Origin: Rhodocyclaceae bacterium | Lineage (GTDB): Bacteria; Pseudomonadota; Gammaproteobacteria; Burkholderiales; Rhodocyclaceae | Assembly (NCBI GenBank): GCA_030824275.1 | Contig: JAVBXY010000009.1 | Span: 124,001-188,000, forward strand | Length of the DNA stretch: 64,000 nt | Direction: 5' to 3' | Part shown: piece by piece, positions 27,088 to 35,930 of the stretch | Layout of the letters: each line of letters begins with the position of its first letter | Numbering within the stretch: the stretch's first letter is position 1 | Made by a program: the position numbers and the translations under genes | Notes under the pieces: model-generated | The model's input: the letters and a program-made list of their open reading frames with translations, nothing else | The model's database searches: none | Told to the model about the DNA's origin: nothing

Positions 27088-28494
27088 ATGAAAGCCGCCG
27101 AAATCGCCGAACTGCTCAACGAGCCTGCTTGTGCCCACAACAAGAAGGAGAAGTCCGGCTGTGCCAAGACCAAGCCGGGCGCCACCGCAGGCGGCTGTTC
27201 CTTCGACGGCGCCCAGATCGCGCTGCTGCCCATCGCCGACGTCGCTCATATCGTCCATGGCCCCATCGCCTGTGCGGGTTCTTCCTGGGACAACCGGGGC
27301 ACGCGCTCCAGCGGTCCGACGCTCTACCGCATCGGCATGACCACTGACCTCACCGAGCAGGACGTGATCATGGGCCGGGGCGAGAAGCGCCTGTTCCATG
27401 CCATCAAGCAGGCCATCGACGATTACTCGCCGAAGGCCGTGTTCCTCTACTCCACCTGCGTTCCCGCGCTGATCGGCGACGACCTCGACGCCGTCGCCAA
27501 GGCCGCCACCGAGCGCTGGGGCGTGCCCGTGGTGCCCATCGACTGCGCCGGTTTCTACGGAACCAAGAACCTGGGCAACCGCATTGCCGGCGAGGCCATG
27601 TTCAAGCACGTCATCGGCACCCGCGAGCCGACGCCGGTGCCTGAATCGGCACAGCGACCGGGTATCAAGACCCACGACGTGAACCTGATCGGCGAATACA
27701 ACATCGCTGGCGAATTCTGGTACGTCGCGCCCTTGTTCGACGAACTCGGTCTGCGCATTCTGTGCACGCTGTCTGGCGACACGCGCTTCGCCGAGGTGCA
27801 GACCATGCATCGCGCCGAGGCCTCGATGGTGGTCTGCGCCAAGGCCCTGCTCAACGTCGCCCGCAAGCTCGAAGGCGATTACGGCGTGCCCTTCTTCGAG
27901 GGCAGCTTCTACGGCATCACCGACACCTCGGCGGCCTTCCGCGACTTCGCCCGCCTGATCGGCGACGCCGACCTCATTGCCCGTACCGAGGCCATGATTG
28001 CCCGCGAGGAAGCCAAGATTCGCACTGCGCTGGAACCCTGGGCCGAGCGCCTGAAGGGCAAGCGCGTGCTGCTATACACCGGCGGCGTCAAGAGCTGGTC
28101 TGTGGTCTCCGCTTTGCAGGACTTGGGCATGAACGTGGTCGCCACTGGCACCAACAAATCCACCGAGGAAGACAAGGCACGCATCCGCGAGATCATGGGC
28201 GAGGACGCCAAGATGATCACCGACGGCAGCCCCAAGGCCTTGTTGCAGGCCTACAAGGATTACCAGGCCGACATCCTCATCGCGGGCGGCCGCAATCTCT
28301 ACACGGCGCTGAAAGCGCGCATCCCCTTCCTCGACATCAACCAGGAACGCGAGTTCGGCTATGCCGGCTACGACGGCATGCTGGAGCTGGTGCGCCAGCT
28401 CGCGTTGACCCTGGAATCGCCGGTGTGGGACAAGGTTCGCGCACCGGCGCCCTGGGCCAAGCAGAAGGCTGTCGGCGAACCGCTGGCGGCCTGA
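27088..28494 (+). CDS. nifE: FeMo cofactor biosynthesis scaffold subunit NifE
   Basis: 468 residues, NifD-like. Cluster-binding cysteines are visible at C37 (GGCSFDGAQ), C62 ([20 protein letters not shown]) and C124 ([12 protein letters not shown]). C-terminal features include [17 protein letters not shown] and [20 protein letters not shown]. With NifN it forms the scaffold on which NifB-co is converted to FeMo-co. The start is 27088; in-frame upstream ATGs lie at or before the predicted transcription start. Unusually, nifN is not adjacent: 3.3 kb with a Nif11 gene and three minus-strand genes separate them. Confidence 0.96.
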   Translation: MKAAEIAELLNEPACAHNKKEKSGCAKTKPGATAGGCSFDGAQIALLPIADVAHIVHGPIACAGSSWDNRGTRSSGPTLYRIGMTTDLTEQDVIMGRGEKRLFHAIKQAIDDYSPKAVFLYSTCVPALIGDDLDAVAKAATERWGVPVVPIDCAGFYGTKNLGNRIAGEAMFKHVIGTREPTPVPESAQRPGIKTHDVNLIGEYNIAGEFWYVAPLFDELGLRILCTLSGDTRFAEVQTMHRAEASMVVCAKALLNVARKLEGDYGVPFFEGSFYGITDTSAAFRDFARLIGDADLIARTEAMIAREEAKIRTALEPWAERLKGKRVLLYTGGVKSWSVVSALQDLGMNVVATGTNKSTEEDKARIREIMGEDAKMITDGSPKALLQAYKDYQADILIAGGRNLYTALKARIPFLDINQEREFGYAGYDGMLELVRQLALTLESPVWDKVRAPAPWAKQKAVGEPLAA

Positions 28495-28536
28495 ACCACG
28501 AATTTTCTTTCAACTCCACGACACTATTTAAACATC

Positions 28537-28755
28537 ATGGCTGTTTCCGACATCAAGACGTTTTCCGACAAGGCCCGCAGCGATGCGGCGCTCGCCGAGC
28601 AACTCAAGGCCTGCATGAAGATCAAGGAACTGCGGGCGCTGGCCGCCGAGCACGGCTGCGCCTTCATCGAGGACGAGCTTTATCCGCCCAACGAAGCCCA
28701 GTTCACTGCCGACCAGTTATCGGAACGGCTGGCCAAGGCCTTGTTACGCAACTGA
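28537..28755 (+). CDS. Nif11-family small protein
   Basis: 72 residues, matching the Nif11 domain: an N-terminal helix (DIKTFSDKARSDAALAEQL), a middle helix (IKELRALAAEHGCAFIEDEL) and a short C-terminal helix. Nif11 was first seen as an uncharacterised nif-cluster protein and the same fold serves as leader of some modified peptides; no core peptide with a GG cleavage site and no modifying enzyme is seen here, so it is the nif-associated form. It lies 42 bp after nifE and shares its promoter. A single cysteine is present. Function unknown. Confidence 0.75.
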   Translation: MAVSDIKTFSDKARSDAALAEQLKACMKIKELRALAAEHGCAFIEDELYPPNEAQFTADQLSERLAKALLRN

Positions 28756-28794
28756 GTGCGTAACTGAGTACGCAGGCAGCCAAGGGCTGGCCGC

Positions 28795-30003
28795 TCAGAA
28801 CAGCTCTATTTCGCTGGGACTGGTGTTGCCTTGTCGGCGCACCGCGCGGATCGAATCCAGGCGGGTGTGGGAGTCCACCATCAACTGCACCAGCCGTTCG
28901 ATGCGTGACTTGAAGCGTTGCAAACCGTCGGCCGAACCCTGATCCTGATGAAGGCTGAGGAAGGCGTGCAGATATTCGCCGACGCTGAGGGTCTTCTGGT
29001 TGATGCGCTCCATCATCTGCGTCACGATGTCCTCGAACTGCATGGCCAGCACGCCCTCCAGGGTCAGCTTGTGCATGCGTTCGGTGACGTCGGTGATGTG
29101 GTGGGAATGCTCGCGGGCCTTTTCTGTCAGGCTGATGAGTTCCGTGCCCAGTCCGCTCAGGGTGTCCTGGGATTTTTCGGCCACGCTCATGTCGGTATGG
29201 GTCGCCTCGGCGACGCGAACACCCACCTCTTTCAATGAGTTCAGGATGTCGCCGAGGGCGGAGCGGATCTCGCTGTTGAAGCCGCCGGTGCGCGCCGCCA
29301 GCTTGCGCACTTCGTCCGCCACCACGGCGAAACCCCGGCCCGCCTCGCCGGCACGGGCCGCTTCGATGGCGGCATTGAGAGCCAGCATGTCGGTCTGCTT
29401 GGTAATGTCGGCGACGTCATCGAGGGAGCGGGTGATGCGCGCCACTTGACCCTGCATTTCCTCGAAGCTGATGGCGATGCCGGCACTGCTGGTACGCAGC
29501 TCGTTCATCTTGCTGACGAATTCGCCGATCAGGGCATTGGTTTCGTCGAAGAAGCGTTGCAGGCCCGCATGTTCGCTGTTCTCGCTGCCAGTCATTTGGA
29601 GCATTTCGTCGATCAGCGAATTCAGCACCAGGCGCTGGTTCGTCGATTGCGATTCCAGGCCGGTCAGGCTACCGGAGAGCTTGCCCACTGATTCGCGGAT
29701 GATGCCCTGGGCGTCGTCCATTTCTGTTTCCAGGGCGGAGAACTGAAATTCGGCGTGGGCCATGGCTTCGTTGGAGAGCCGGTGGTACTCCGTCATGACC
29801 TGGGTCAGTTCCAGCATGTATTGCTGCTGGCGGCTCTTCCAGCGTCCCCGCTCCCGCTGCGAGAACAGCACGGCGGCAGCCAGCAGGACAGCCGGCGCGA
29901 GGAAAACATGGATGGAAATGTTGTCGAGGAAGGTGCCCCACAGCCAGGCGCCGGTCAGCAGGGTCAGCGCGAGCCAAGTCAGGAAGTCGTCGATGCGCTT
30001 CAT
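28795..30003 (-). CDS. Methyl-accepting chemotaxis-type signal transducer
   Basis: 402 residues. Two N-terminal membrane helices ([17 protein letters not shown] and [15 protein letters not shown]) with almost no periplasmic part, then a long coiled coil and the conserved signalling tip ([33 protein letters not shown]). No HAMP or large ligand-binding domain is apparent, so it may sense a membrane or cytoplasmic signal such as redox or energy state. It is the first of three minus-strand genes placed between nifE and nifN. Confidence 0.9.
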   Translation of the reverse strand: MKRIDDFLTWLALTLLTGAWLWGTFLDNISIHVFLAPAVLLAAAVLFSQRERGRWKSRQQQYMLELTQVMTEYHRLSNEAMAHAEFQFSALETEMDDAQGIIRESVGKLSGSLTGLESQSTNQRLVLNSLIDEMLQMTGSENSEHAGLQRFFDETNALIGEFVSKMNELRTSSAGIAISFEEMQGQVARITRSLDDVADITKQTDMLALNAAIEAARAGEAGRGFAVVADEVRKLAARTGGFNSEIRSALGDILNSLKEVGVRVAEATHTDMSVAEKSQDTLSGLGTELISLTEKAREHSHHITDVTERMHKLTLEGVLAMQFEDIVTQMMERINQKTLSVGEYLHAFLSLHQDQGSADGLQRFKSRIERLVQLMVDSHTRLDSIRAVRRQGNTSPSEIELF

Positions 30004-30038
30004 CAGGTGGATTAATACTTAAGACATAGAAATCCATT

Positions 30039-30923
30039 CTACTGCGCGGCTCTGGGCGTCGGCTCTCGTTTCCTCTCCAATCTTGACCTTAGCTCCGGCA
30101 TGGCGATTGCCACCGCTTTTTCGCCTTCCAGCACGGCTTTGTGGCGGCCGGCGAAGTCGGTGGCCGGTAGTTCGGCAGTCGCCGGGCGGATCACCACGTC
30201 GGCCTCCGCCGTCTCGTGGCGGCTGATGGACTGGCCCATGATGGCGAAGGTTTGCAGCAGCACGTCGATGCTGCTGCGGGTGCTCATGTCCTTGGGCTTG
30301 GCCGAGATGTCCACGGCGATAACGAAATTGGCCCCCAGGCTGCGCGCAATGCGCGCCGGTACCGGGCTGACCAAGCCGCCGTCCACGTAGTCGCGGCCGT
30401 TGATATTCACCGGCTGGAAGACGCCTGGCACGGTGGCCGAGGCGCGCACGGCCATGCCCGTGTTGCCGGTGCGAAAGACCACGGCCTCGCCGCTTTTGAG
30501 GTCGGTGGCGACGGCCGCAAAGGTGCGCGGCAGCTTTTCCAGCGGGCGCTGGCCGACGGCCTTGTTGACGAAGGCCTGGAGCGCCTCGCCCTTGAAGACG
30601 CCGCGATCCGGCAGCGACCAGTCGCCGATCTGGCCTTCGTCCATGTCCAGCGCCACTTTCTGCAACTCGAAGCCGTTGAGACCCGCGGCGTAAAGTGCGC
30701 CGACCACGGCGCCGGCACTGGTGCCGACGATGATGTCGGGCACGATGCCCTGGGCTTCGAGGGCCTTGATCACGCCGACGTGGGCAAAGCCCCGCGCTGC
30801 GCCGCCGCCGAGGGCGAGCGCAATCTTGATGGGGGCAGGTGCTGGTGGTGGGGCCGGCTTTTCGCCGAAGCTGACACAGCCGCCCAGCAGCAGGGGGAGA
30901 AGCAGAAAGAAAAGGCGTCGCAT
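30039..30923 (-). CDS. Patatin-like phospholipase lipoprotein (RssA type)
   Basis: 294 residues. A lipoprotein signal ends in LLGGC (lipobox cysteine at 16). The patatin domain follows: oxyanion loop GGGAARGFAHVG, nucleophile elbow GTSAG, catalytic Asp in DGGLVSPVP. It is likely an outer-membrane or periplasmic serine esterase of the NTE/RssA group; substrate unknown. Same strand as its neighbours with 32-35 bp gaps. Confidence 0.9.
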   Translation of the reverse strand: MRRLFFLLLPLLLGGCVSFGEKPAPPPAPAPIKIALALGGGAARGFAHVGVIKALEAQGIVPDIIVGTSAGAVVGALYAAGLNGFELQKVALDMDEGQIGDWSLPDRGVFKGEALQAFVNKAVGQRPLEKLPRTFAAVATDLKSGEAVVFRTGNTGMAVRASATVPGVFQPVNINGRDYVDGGLVSPVPARIARSLGANFVIAVDISAKPKDMSTRSSIDVLLQTFAIMGQSISRHETAEADVVIRPATAELPATDFAGRHKAVLEGEKAVAIAMPELRSRLERKREPTPRAAQ

Positions 30924-30955
30924 GGACGCCGATTCTAGACCTTCGCGGGCAGGAC

Positions 30956-31570
30956 TCAGCCGCCGAGGGCGCCGCCGATGACCTCGCCCGGCAGGTCGGA
31001 GACATAGTCGCCGGGGTCGTCCGCCTTGTCGTAGGCCGGGCAGGGATAGACCTTGTAGAGATTGCCGCTGGATTTGTAGACCGCGACGACGTAGGGGCGG
31101 TCCGGATACATCGCCTTGCCGCGGAGCGCCAGCGGGATGGCCGGCACGGTGCCCGGTGCGGCGGCCGGAGTGTCCACTTTCGCGCTGCGCTTCGAGTCAC
31201 CCTTGCCCTTGTAGTCCGGGTTGCGCTTGACGTAGGCGGCACCGCCAGCGGGCACCTTGAGCAGGGTTTCGTTTTCGCCGAGGTCCTTGCCGCAGCCCCA
31301 GGCGCCGCCGTTGCCGATATGGTCGCCGCGGACGTACATCAGCAGCGGCGTGTCCTGACCGCCCTTGGGATTGCAGTCCTTGTTCTTCCAGTTGCAACAG
31401 GCCTTCTTGCCGCCCTTGATGGTGCCCGCGTAGCCGGAGCCGAATTCGTTGGCGGTCTGGTTGGTCCAGATTTCCCGCTTGGTTTCGTTGTAGATGCAGA
31501 AGGCCAGCGCCGGGGTGGCGGCGAGGGCGAGCAGCAGTGCAGCGAGCAGGCGGCGGATCGAGGGGAGCAT
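30956..31570 (-). CDS. Secreted cysteine-rich protein, FC-YN/ACCNW family (paralogue 1)
   Basis: 204 residues with a signal peptide (LLAALLLALAATPALA). The mature chain begins FCIYNETKREIW and has GKKACCNWKNKDCNPKGG, features shared with the protein at 61929-62462 (FCVYNKT, KSACCNWQNKDCN). The rest differs: a longer tail with VYPCPAYDKADD and a Gly-rich end. At least six cysteines suggest disulfides in the periplasm or outside the cell. The start is the ATG at 31570. Function unknown; the two copies form a small local family. Confidence 0.7.
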   Translation of the reverse strand: MLPSIRRLLAALLLALAATPALAFCIYNETKREIWTNQTANEFGSGYAGTIKGGKKACCNWKNKDCNPKGGQDTPLLMYVRGDHIGNGGAWGCGKDLGENETLLKVPAGGAAYVKRNPDYKGKGDSKRSAKVDTPAAAPGTVPAIPLALRGKAMYPDRPYVVAVYKSSGNLYKVYPCPAYDKADDPGDYVSDLPGEVIGGALGG

Positions 31571-31652
31571 GGCGGTCTCCGGAAATGACGACGGCGATAT
31601 GCTATTCGTCTGCAATGCGTGGGTCCATACGGCGCCCGCCGTATCCCGTCAT

Positions 31653-31668
31653 TGTCGGATTTGCGACA
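31653..31668. promoter_or_regulatory. NifA upstream activator sequence of nifN
   Basis: TGTCGGATTTGCGACA fits TGT-N4-T-N5-ACA exactly and lies 50 bp before the -24 element of nifN. Confidence 0.8.
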
Positions 31669-31718
31669 CGAGACGCGGGTGACGGTGGCAAGTCGATGAA
31701 AAAACGCGAGAAATTTTT

Positions 31719-31733
31719 TGGCATGAGGCTTGC
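31719..31733 (+). promoter_or_regulatory. Sigma-54 promoter of nifN
   Basis: TGGCATGAGGCTTGC matches TGGCAY-N5-TTGC. The predicted transcript starts near 31745, leaving about 28 bases before the ATG at 31773. Confidence 0.88.
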
Positions 31734-31772
31734 GGAGAGGGTTTGACCCTTCCTTTTCTTCCCCGTGCAGCC

Positions 31773-33185
31773 ATGGCCGAAATTCTCAAGCGTGCAAAAC
31801 CCCTGGCGGTGAATCCGCTCAAGGCGAGCCAGCCCATCGGCGCGTCGCTGGCCTTCCTCGGGCTGAAGAACGCCATTCCGATGCTGCACGGCTCGCAGGG
31901 CTGCACGGCCTTCGGCAAGGTCTTCTTCGTGCGTCATTTCCGCGAGCCGATTCCGCTCCAGACCACGGCCATGGACCAGGTGTCCACGGTGATGAACGCC
32001 GACGACAATGTGATCGAAGGTCTCAAGGTGATCTGCGAGAAGAACGCCCCCGACGTGATCGGTTTGCCCACCACGGGCCTGTCGGAAACCCAGGGCACGG
32101 ACATCAAGCGGCTGGTGCGCCAGTTCCGCGAACAGTTTCCCCAGTTTGCCAAGATCGCCGTGGTGCCGGTGAATACGCCGGACTACACGGGCTGCCTCGA
32201 ATCTGGCTATGCGCTGGCGATGGAAGCGATCATTGACGTCATGATTGAAAAGTCGGCGCTGGCGGGACGGCGGAAAAAGCAGGTGAACGTGCTCTGCGCG
32301 TCGATGCTGACCCCCGGCGACACCGAAGCCATCCGCGACTGGATCGAGGCCTTCGGCCTGCGCCCGGTGATGCTGCCGGACATCGGCGATTCCCTTGACG
32401 GCCATCTGGTCGATCAGGAAACCACGCCGCTCACGCTCGGCGGCACGCCGAAAGCCGAAATCGAATCCATGGGCGAGTCGGTGGCCACGCTGGTCATCGG
32501 CCGCTCGCTGCACAAGGCCGCCGACCTGCTGAAGCAACGCACCGAGGTGCCCGACTATCGCTTCGACCACCTGCTCGGCCTCGACGCCTGCGACGCCTTC
32601 ACCCTGGCGCTGGCGGAAATCTCCGGCCAGCCGGTGCCGGCACGCATCGACCGCCAGCGCGCCCAGTTGCAGGACGCGATGGTGGACACGCACTTCATGA
32701 CCGGCTTCCTGCGCGTCGCCATCGCTGCCGATCCTGACTTGCTGGTGGCGCTGGGCCAGTTCTTCGCTGGCGCTGGCGCCGAAGTCGTCGCCGCTGTCGC
32801 CCCGGCCCGCGCCGAGGTGCTGGCCGACATGCCGGCTGCATCGGTGCGGATCGGCGATCTCGAGGACATGGAGCGCGAGGCCCAGGCCCATCGCGTGCAA
32901 CTCATCGTTTCCAATTCCCACGCCGCACAGAGCGCGGAACGTCTGGGTGTGCCGCTGCTGCGCGCCGGCTTTCCGCAATACGACTGGGTCGGCGGCTATG
33001 CGCGTACCTGGGTCGGCTATCGCGGTTCGCGCCAGGCCCTGTTCGACGTTGCCAATCTTTTCCTGGAAAACCACCATGACACCCCTGCCTATCGATCCAT
33101 CTACTGGGCCGGCACCGAGCGGGAGCGCGAAGTCGTCCCAGTTGCCGGGGACGCGTCGGCTGGCGCTGGCCTGGTCCGCCACTAG
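31773..33185 (+). CDS. nifN: FeMo cofactor biosynthesis scaffold subunit NifN
   Basis: 470 residues, NifK-like. [20 protein letters not shown] is followed by the conserved cysteine C44 in [20 protein letters not shown]. It pairs with NifE to form the FeMo-co scaffold. The start at 31773 is preferred over the TTG at 31743, which precedes the expected transcription start. Dispersed-word copy 8 (32249-32271) lies in a variable loop, giving [11 protein letters not shown] before QVNVL. Own sigma-54 promoter; nifX follows by 13 bp. Confidence 0.95.
   Translation: MAEILKRAKPLAVNPLKASQPIGASLAFLGLKNAIPMLHGSQGCTAFGKVFFVRHFREPIPLQTTAMDQVSTVMNADDNVIEGLKVICEKNAPDVIGLPTTGLSETQGTDIKRLVRQFREQFPQFAKIAVVPVNTPDYTGCLESGYALAMEAIIDVMIEKSALAGRRKKQVNVLCASMLTPGDTEAIRDWIEAFGLRPVMLPDIGDSLDGHLVDQETTPLTLGGTPKAEIESMGESVATLVIGRSLHKAADLLKQRTEVPDYRFDHLLGLDACDAFTLALAEISGQPVPARIDRQRAQLQDAMVDTHFMTGFLRVAIAADPDLLVALGQFFAGAGAEVVAAVAPARAEVLADMPAASVRIGDLEDMEREAQAHRVQLIVSNSHAAQSAERLGVPLLRAGFPQYDWVGGYARTWVGYRGSRQALFDVANLFLENHHDTPAYRSIYWAGTEREREVVPVAGDASAGAGLVRH
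32249..32271 (-). repeat. Dispersed word, copy 8 (inside nifN)
   Basis: Exact core at 32249-32261 on the minus strand, preceded by GCCGTCCCGC; antisense to nifN. Confidence 0.8.
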
Positions 33186-33198
33186 CGAGGCGCCGAGC

Positions 33199-33618
33199 AT
33201 GCTCAAGGTGGCTTTCGCCAGCAACGACCGCGAGACGGTAAACCAGCACTTCGGCGCCGCCGAGGGCTTCGCCATTTATGCCCTGGACGGTGAGCGCGCC
33301 CAGCTCGTCGAACTGGCCGAGTTTCCGCCCGAGTCCATGGACGGCAACGAGAACAAGCTGCCGGCCAAGATTGCCTCGCTGGCCGGTTGCGCCGCCGTGT
33401 ATTGCCTCGCCGCCGGTGGCTCCGCCGTCAAGCAATTGCTCGCTGCCGGCGTGCAGCCGGTGCGTCTCGACGACGAAACGCCCATCGACAAGCTGCTCAA
33501 GCAGATCAGCAGCGCTGTGAAAGATGGTGGCATCGCCTGGGTGGACAAGGCGGTGAAGACCCAGAAATCCGATACCTCGCGCTTCGACCAGATGGCCGAG
33601 GAAGGGTGGGAAGAATGA
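33199..33618 (+). CDS. nifX: Nitrogen fixation protein NifX
   Basis: 139 residues of the NifX family. It has MLKVAFASNDRETVNQHFG at the N-terminus, CAAVYCLAAGGSAVKQLLAAGVQPVRL, and a C-terminal tail (RFDQMAEEGWEE) typical of NifX rather than NafY. It binds NifB-co or the VK cluster and shuttles it to NifEN. The stop overlaps the next start by 4 bp (ATGA). Confidence 0.93.
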   Translation: MLKVAFASNDRETVNQHFGAAEGFAIYALDGERAQLVELAEFPPESMDGNENKLPAKIASLAGCAAVYCLAAGGSAVKQLLAAGVQPVRLDDETPIDKLLKQISSAVKDGGIAWVDKAVKTQKSDTSRFDQMAEEGWEE

Positions 33619-34031
33619 CCATGATCGTGACCCAGGGACGTGTGATTGCCGTCCGCGAAGGCGTGGCAGAGGTGCAGCTCACCGCCAAGTCCGCCTGCGG
33701 CAGTTGCGGCGCCAAGGCCGTCTGCGGTAGCGGCAGCGCACACACCGTGAACCTGCCGGCCCCCGAGGGCGTCGGTCCCGGCGACACGCTGGACTTGGCC
33801 GTCCCCGAAGCCCGCCTCAACGCCGGTGCCGTCGTTGGCTATCTGCTGCCTGCCACCACCACCCTGCTCGGCGCCGTGCTGCTTTCGAGCGGCGGCGACG
33901 ATATTGCCTCCATCGGTGCCTTCATCGGCCTCGTCGGCGGCCTTTTTTTGACCCGTCGCTTCGGCGCCGGGCTGTTACTGCCCAGTCTTTCAACCTGTTC
34001 ACCGCACACCATCCAAGGAGAAACGCCATGA
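33615..34031 (+). CDS. RseC/MucC-like membrane protein in the nif operon
   Basis: 138 residues of the RseC family. The N-terminal ~75 residues are a small soluble domain with a cysteine group, SACGSCGAKAVCGSG. Two membrane helices follow (GAVVGYLLPATTTLLGAVLL and SIGAFIGLVGGLFLTRRF). RseC-type proteins occur beside Rnf/Rsx electron-transport complexes and in sigma-E regulation; Rnf commonly drives ferredoxin reduction for nitrogenase, so a redox role here is plausible. Coupled by 4-bp overlaps to nifX and to the DUF269 gene. Confidence 0.8.
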   Translation: MTMIVTQGRVIAVREGVAEVQLTAKSACGSCGAKAVCGSGSAHTVNLPAPEGVGPGDTLDLAVPEARLNAGAVVGYLLPATTTLLGAVLLSSGGDDIASIGAFIGLVGGLFLTRRFGAGLLLPSLSTCSPHTIQGETP

Positions 34032-34498
34032 GCGACATCGTCATTGAGGACGCTGCCGACCCGATCTACGAGACCGATTTCGTCAGGGAGATGTTGCGGC
34101 AGATGCGCGCCCTCGACAGCTACGGCCAGTGGGACGGCAAGCCCGTGCCGGAAATCCTCGACGCCTTCGTGCTGACCAAGGAACGGCGCAAGGCCATCCC
34201 CGTCATCGGCGATCCTGACGACCAGATCATTTCCCGCGTCAAGGCTTTCCACAATGCCATCGCCGTGTTGATCGAAAAGGAATGCGGCCTCATGGCCGTA
34301 CCCTTCGTCCAGCTCACCCACGAAGGCTTCGGTCGCGCCCTGATCATCGTCGGCAAGCTGGTGGTGATGGATCGCACCCTGCGCGACGTGCATCGTTTCG
34401 GCTTCGACAGCCTGTCGAAGATGAAGAGCGAGGCTGACAAATATCTGTCCGTGGCCATCGAGATCATCGGCAAGCACGGCGAAGTCGCCGGGATGTGA
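34028..34498 (+). CDS. NifX-associated protein (DUF269)
   Basis: 156 residues of the NifX-associated DUF269 family, recognised by DFVREMLRQMRALDSYGQWD, KERRKAIPVIGDPD and a C-terminal helix (DKYLSVAIEIIGKHGE). Found almost only in nitrogen-fixing bacteria next to nifX; helical, cytoplasmic, function not established. Overlaps the RseC-like gene by 4 bp and sits directly before the DUF683 gene. Confidence 0.92.
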   Translation: MSDIVIEDAADPIYETDFVREMLRQMRALDSYGQWDGKPVPEILDAFVLTKERRKAIPVIGDPDDQIISRVKAFHNAIAVLIEKECGLMAVPFVQLTHEGFGRALIIVGKLVVMDRTLRDVHRFGFDSLSKMKSEADKYLSVAIEIIGKHGEVAGM

Positions 34499-34500
34499 TC

Positions 34501-34713
34501 ATGACCGACGAGGAACTGAAAGACCTCGACAAAGAGGTCAAGAAACTCAAGCGCATCGCCAGCGAGTGGGCCTCCAAGCTCCACGATCTGGTGGAAGACC
34601 GCCTGCCGGCGGGCTATGCCGAAATCCCCGAAATCTCCCAGGGCACGCTGGACGCCTGCAAGGCCTGGGAGGCCGCCACTCTCCGCTTGCAGGCAGCGCA
34701 GAAAGAAGGATGA
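34501..34713 (+). CDS. DUF683 / CCE_0567-type helical-hairpin protein
   Basis: 70 residues forming two helices (LKDLDKEVKKLKRIASEWAS and CKAWEAATLRLQAAQK). This matches the DUF683 family, whose characterised cyanobacterial member is a nif-linked metal-binding helical hairpin. Expected between DUF269 and fdxB in nif clusters, as here. The ATG at 34501 is preferred to the GTG at 34495. Confidence 0.85.
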   Translation: MTDEELKDLDKEVKKLKRIASEWASKLHDLVEDRLPAGYAEIPEISQGTLDACKAWEAATLRLQAAQKEG

Positions 34714-34717
34714 CACC

Positions 34718-35008
34718 ATGAGCAACATCATCGGCCACACCCGTGGCGGCACCGAATGGACCCCGCAATTCGCCGTCGAACTCGATCCCAAGAAGTGCAT
34801 CGGCTGCGGCCGCTGCTACAAGGTTTGCCCGCGCAATGTGCTCGACCTGGTCGAGCGCGGCGAGGACATGATCGACGAGGACAACGACTACGACGACGAT
34901 GAAATGATGGTCATGACCATCGCCAACGCTGGCGACTGCATCGGTTGCGGTTCCTGCGGCCGCGTCTGTCCCAAGGGCTGTTACACCTACGCCGCTGCGG
35001 AAGCATGA
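34718..35008 (+). CDS. fdxB: Nif-specific ferredoxin III (FdxB)
   Basis: 96 residues. Two [4Fe-4S] motifs, CIGCGRCYKVCP and CIGCGSCGRVCP, are separated by an acidic insert (MIDEDNDYDDDEMM) characteristic of FdxB. Likely an electron donor in the nif system. The stop overlaps the next start by 4 bp (ATGA). Confidence 0.93.
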   Translation: MSNIIGHTRGGTEWTPQFAVELDPKKCIGCGRCYKVCPRNVLDLVERGEDMIDEDNDYDDDEMMVMTIANAGDCIGCGSCGRVCPKGCYTYAAAEA

Positions 35009-35349
35009 GTCTGGCGGAAGCGCGGCGCGCGCAGGGCGAGGCTGTCCTCGCTGCGTTGCGCGCCGAGGCGGCGAAGTGGGGCGTCGATCTTGGCGGGCTG
35101 AGCTGGGAGATCGCACGCTTCGACAGCCAGCGCGATCCCAGCAGCGGCGAGGAAGCCCTGCTGGCCCGCTGGAGCCTCGGTGACCGGCGCGGCCAGATGA
35201 CCCTGCGTGCCGATGGGCACGTCTTCGCCGAATGCGACCTGTTGGTGGATCACCCGAAGAAGCCGGCCTTCTGGATCGAGGCGGTCACCGCCTGGGGCGT
35301 ACTGCCCTTGCTGAAGTCGGAACCGCGACTGGTGGAGAAACCCACTTGA
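35005..35349 (+). CDS. Conserved nif-operon protein of unknown function
   Basis: 114 residues, soluble, overlapping fdxB by 4 bp. MSLAEARRAQGEAVLAALRA, then beta-rich GQMTLRADGHVFAECDLLVD and WIEAVTAWGVLPLLKSEPRL. No cysteine-rich motif or catalytic signature. Its tight coupling to fdxB suggests a nif-related job, which is inference only. Confidence 0.65.
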   Translation: MSLAEARRAQGEAVLAALRAEAAKWGVDLGGLSWEIARFDSQRDPSSGEEALLARWSLGDRRGQMTLRADGHVFAECDLLVDHPKKPAFWIEAVTAWGVLPLLKSEPRLVEKPT

Positions 35350-35356
35350 GGGTTTG

Positions 35357-35773
35357 ATGCTGCCGCCGCGCCTGGTTCTCTATCACAAGCAGTCCACCAG
35401 CGGCCGCACGCGCTTTTTGCGCCTGCCGGCGGGGCTGGTGGCTTTTGGCGCCTTGCCAAAGCTGTCCGTGGTGGTCGATGAGGCGGAGACCAATGCGTCG
35501 GTGCGTCCGCACCCGGCCGCCGCCCTGCGTGACGCCGAGGAAAAGCTCGGTCTGCCCGCCGGGGCGCTGGCAGCAGACACCGAGTTCCACGCCGAGATCG
35601 ACACGCCGGAAGGCCGCGTGCCGGTGATCCTCGCTGCCTTCACCAGCACCGACCCGCCCTTTGCGGCGGTCGAAGCGCTGGGTGGCCGCTTCATCCCGCT
35701 GACGGAAATCTTCGGTTCCCACCCCACGGAAGTGGAACTGTTGCGCCGGGCCTACGAGACGATTCTCGGCTGA
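35357..35773 (+). CDS. Conserved nif-operon protein of unknown function
   Basis: 138 residues, last gene of the nifN operon, 7 bp after the previous stop. MLPPRLVLYHKQSTSGRTRF, VRPHPAAALRDAEEKLGLPA, and FIPLTEIFGSHPTEVELLRR near the end. No recognised domain or metal motif. The ATG at 35357 is chosen over TTG 35354. Confidence 0.65.
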   Translation: MLPPRLVLYHKQSTSGRTRFLRLPAGLVAFGALPKLSVVVDEAETNASVRPHPAAALRDAEEKLGLPAGALAADTEFHAEIDTPEGRVPVILAAFTSTDPPFAAVEALGGRFIPLTEIFGSHPTEVELLRRAYETILG

Positions 35774-35791
35774 TTTCAGGCCGATTTGCCT

Positions 35792-35807
35792 TGTCATCTT
35801 TGCGACA
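35792..35807. promoter_or_regulatory. NifA upstream activator sequence of iscA-nifUS
   Basis: TGTCATCTTTGCGACA fits TGT-N4-T-N5-ACA and is extended by flanking CCT/AGG. The sigma-54 promoter lies 52 bp downstream, with dispersed-word copy 9 in between. Confidence 0.85.
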
Positions 35808-35811
35808 AGGC

Positions 35812-35834
35812 GCCGTATCGCCAGCGCCGACTTT
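35812..35834 (+). repeat. Dispersed word, copy 9 (iscA control region)
   Basis: GCCGTATCGC followed by the exact core at 35822-35834, 4 bp after the NifA site and before the sigma-54 promoter. Confidence 0.8.
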
Positions 35835-35858
35835 CTTAAATTCAAGCACTTGGACGCG

Positions 35859-35873
35859 TGGCACGGGCTTTGC
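35859..35873 (+). promoter_or_regulatory. Sigma-54 promoter of iscA-nifU-nifS
   Basis: TGGCACGGGCTTTGC, a full consensus -24/-12 element almost identical to the nifE promoter, 58 bp before the ATG of the iscA-type gene. Confidence 0.92.
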
Positions 35874-35930
35874 GCTACTGCTATCGAAGCCTTCCATAAC
35901 AACACCCCGCCCCCTTTACAGGAGATTGCC

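Noticed and set aside
31743-31772. TTG start at 31743 for nifN
   Set aside because: It precedes the transcription start predicted from the sigma-54 promoter.
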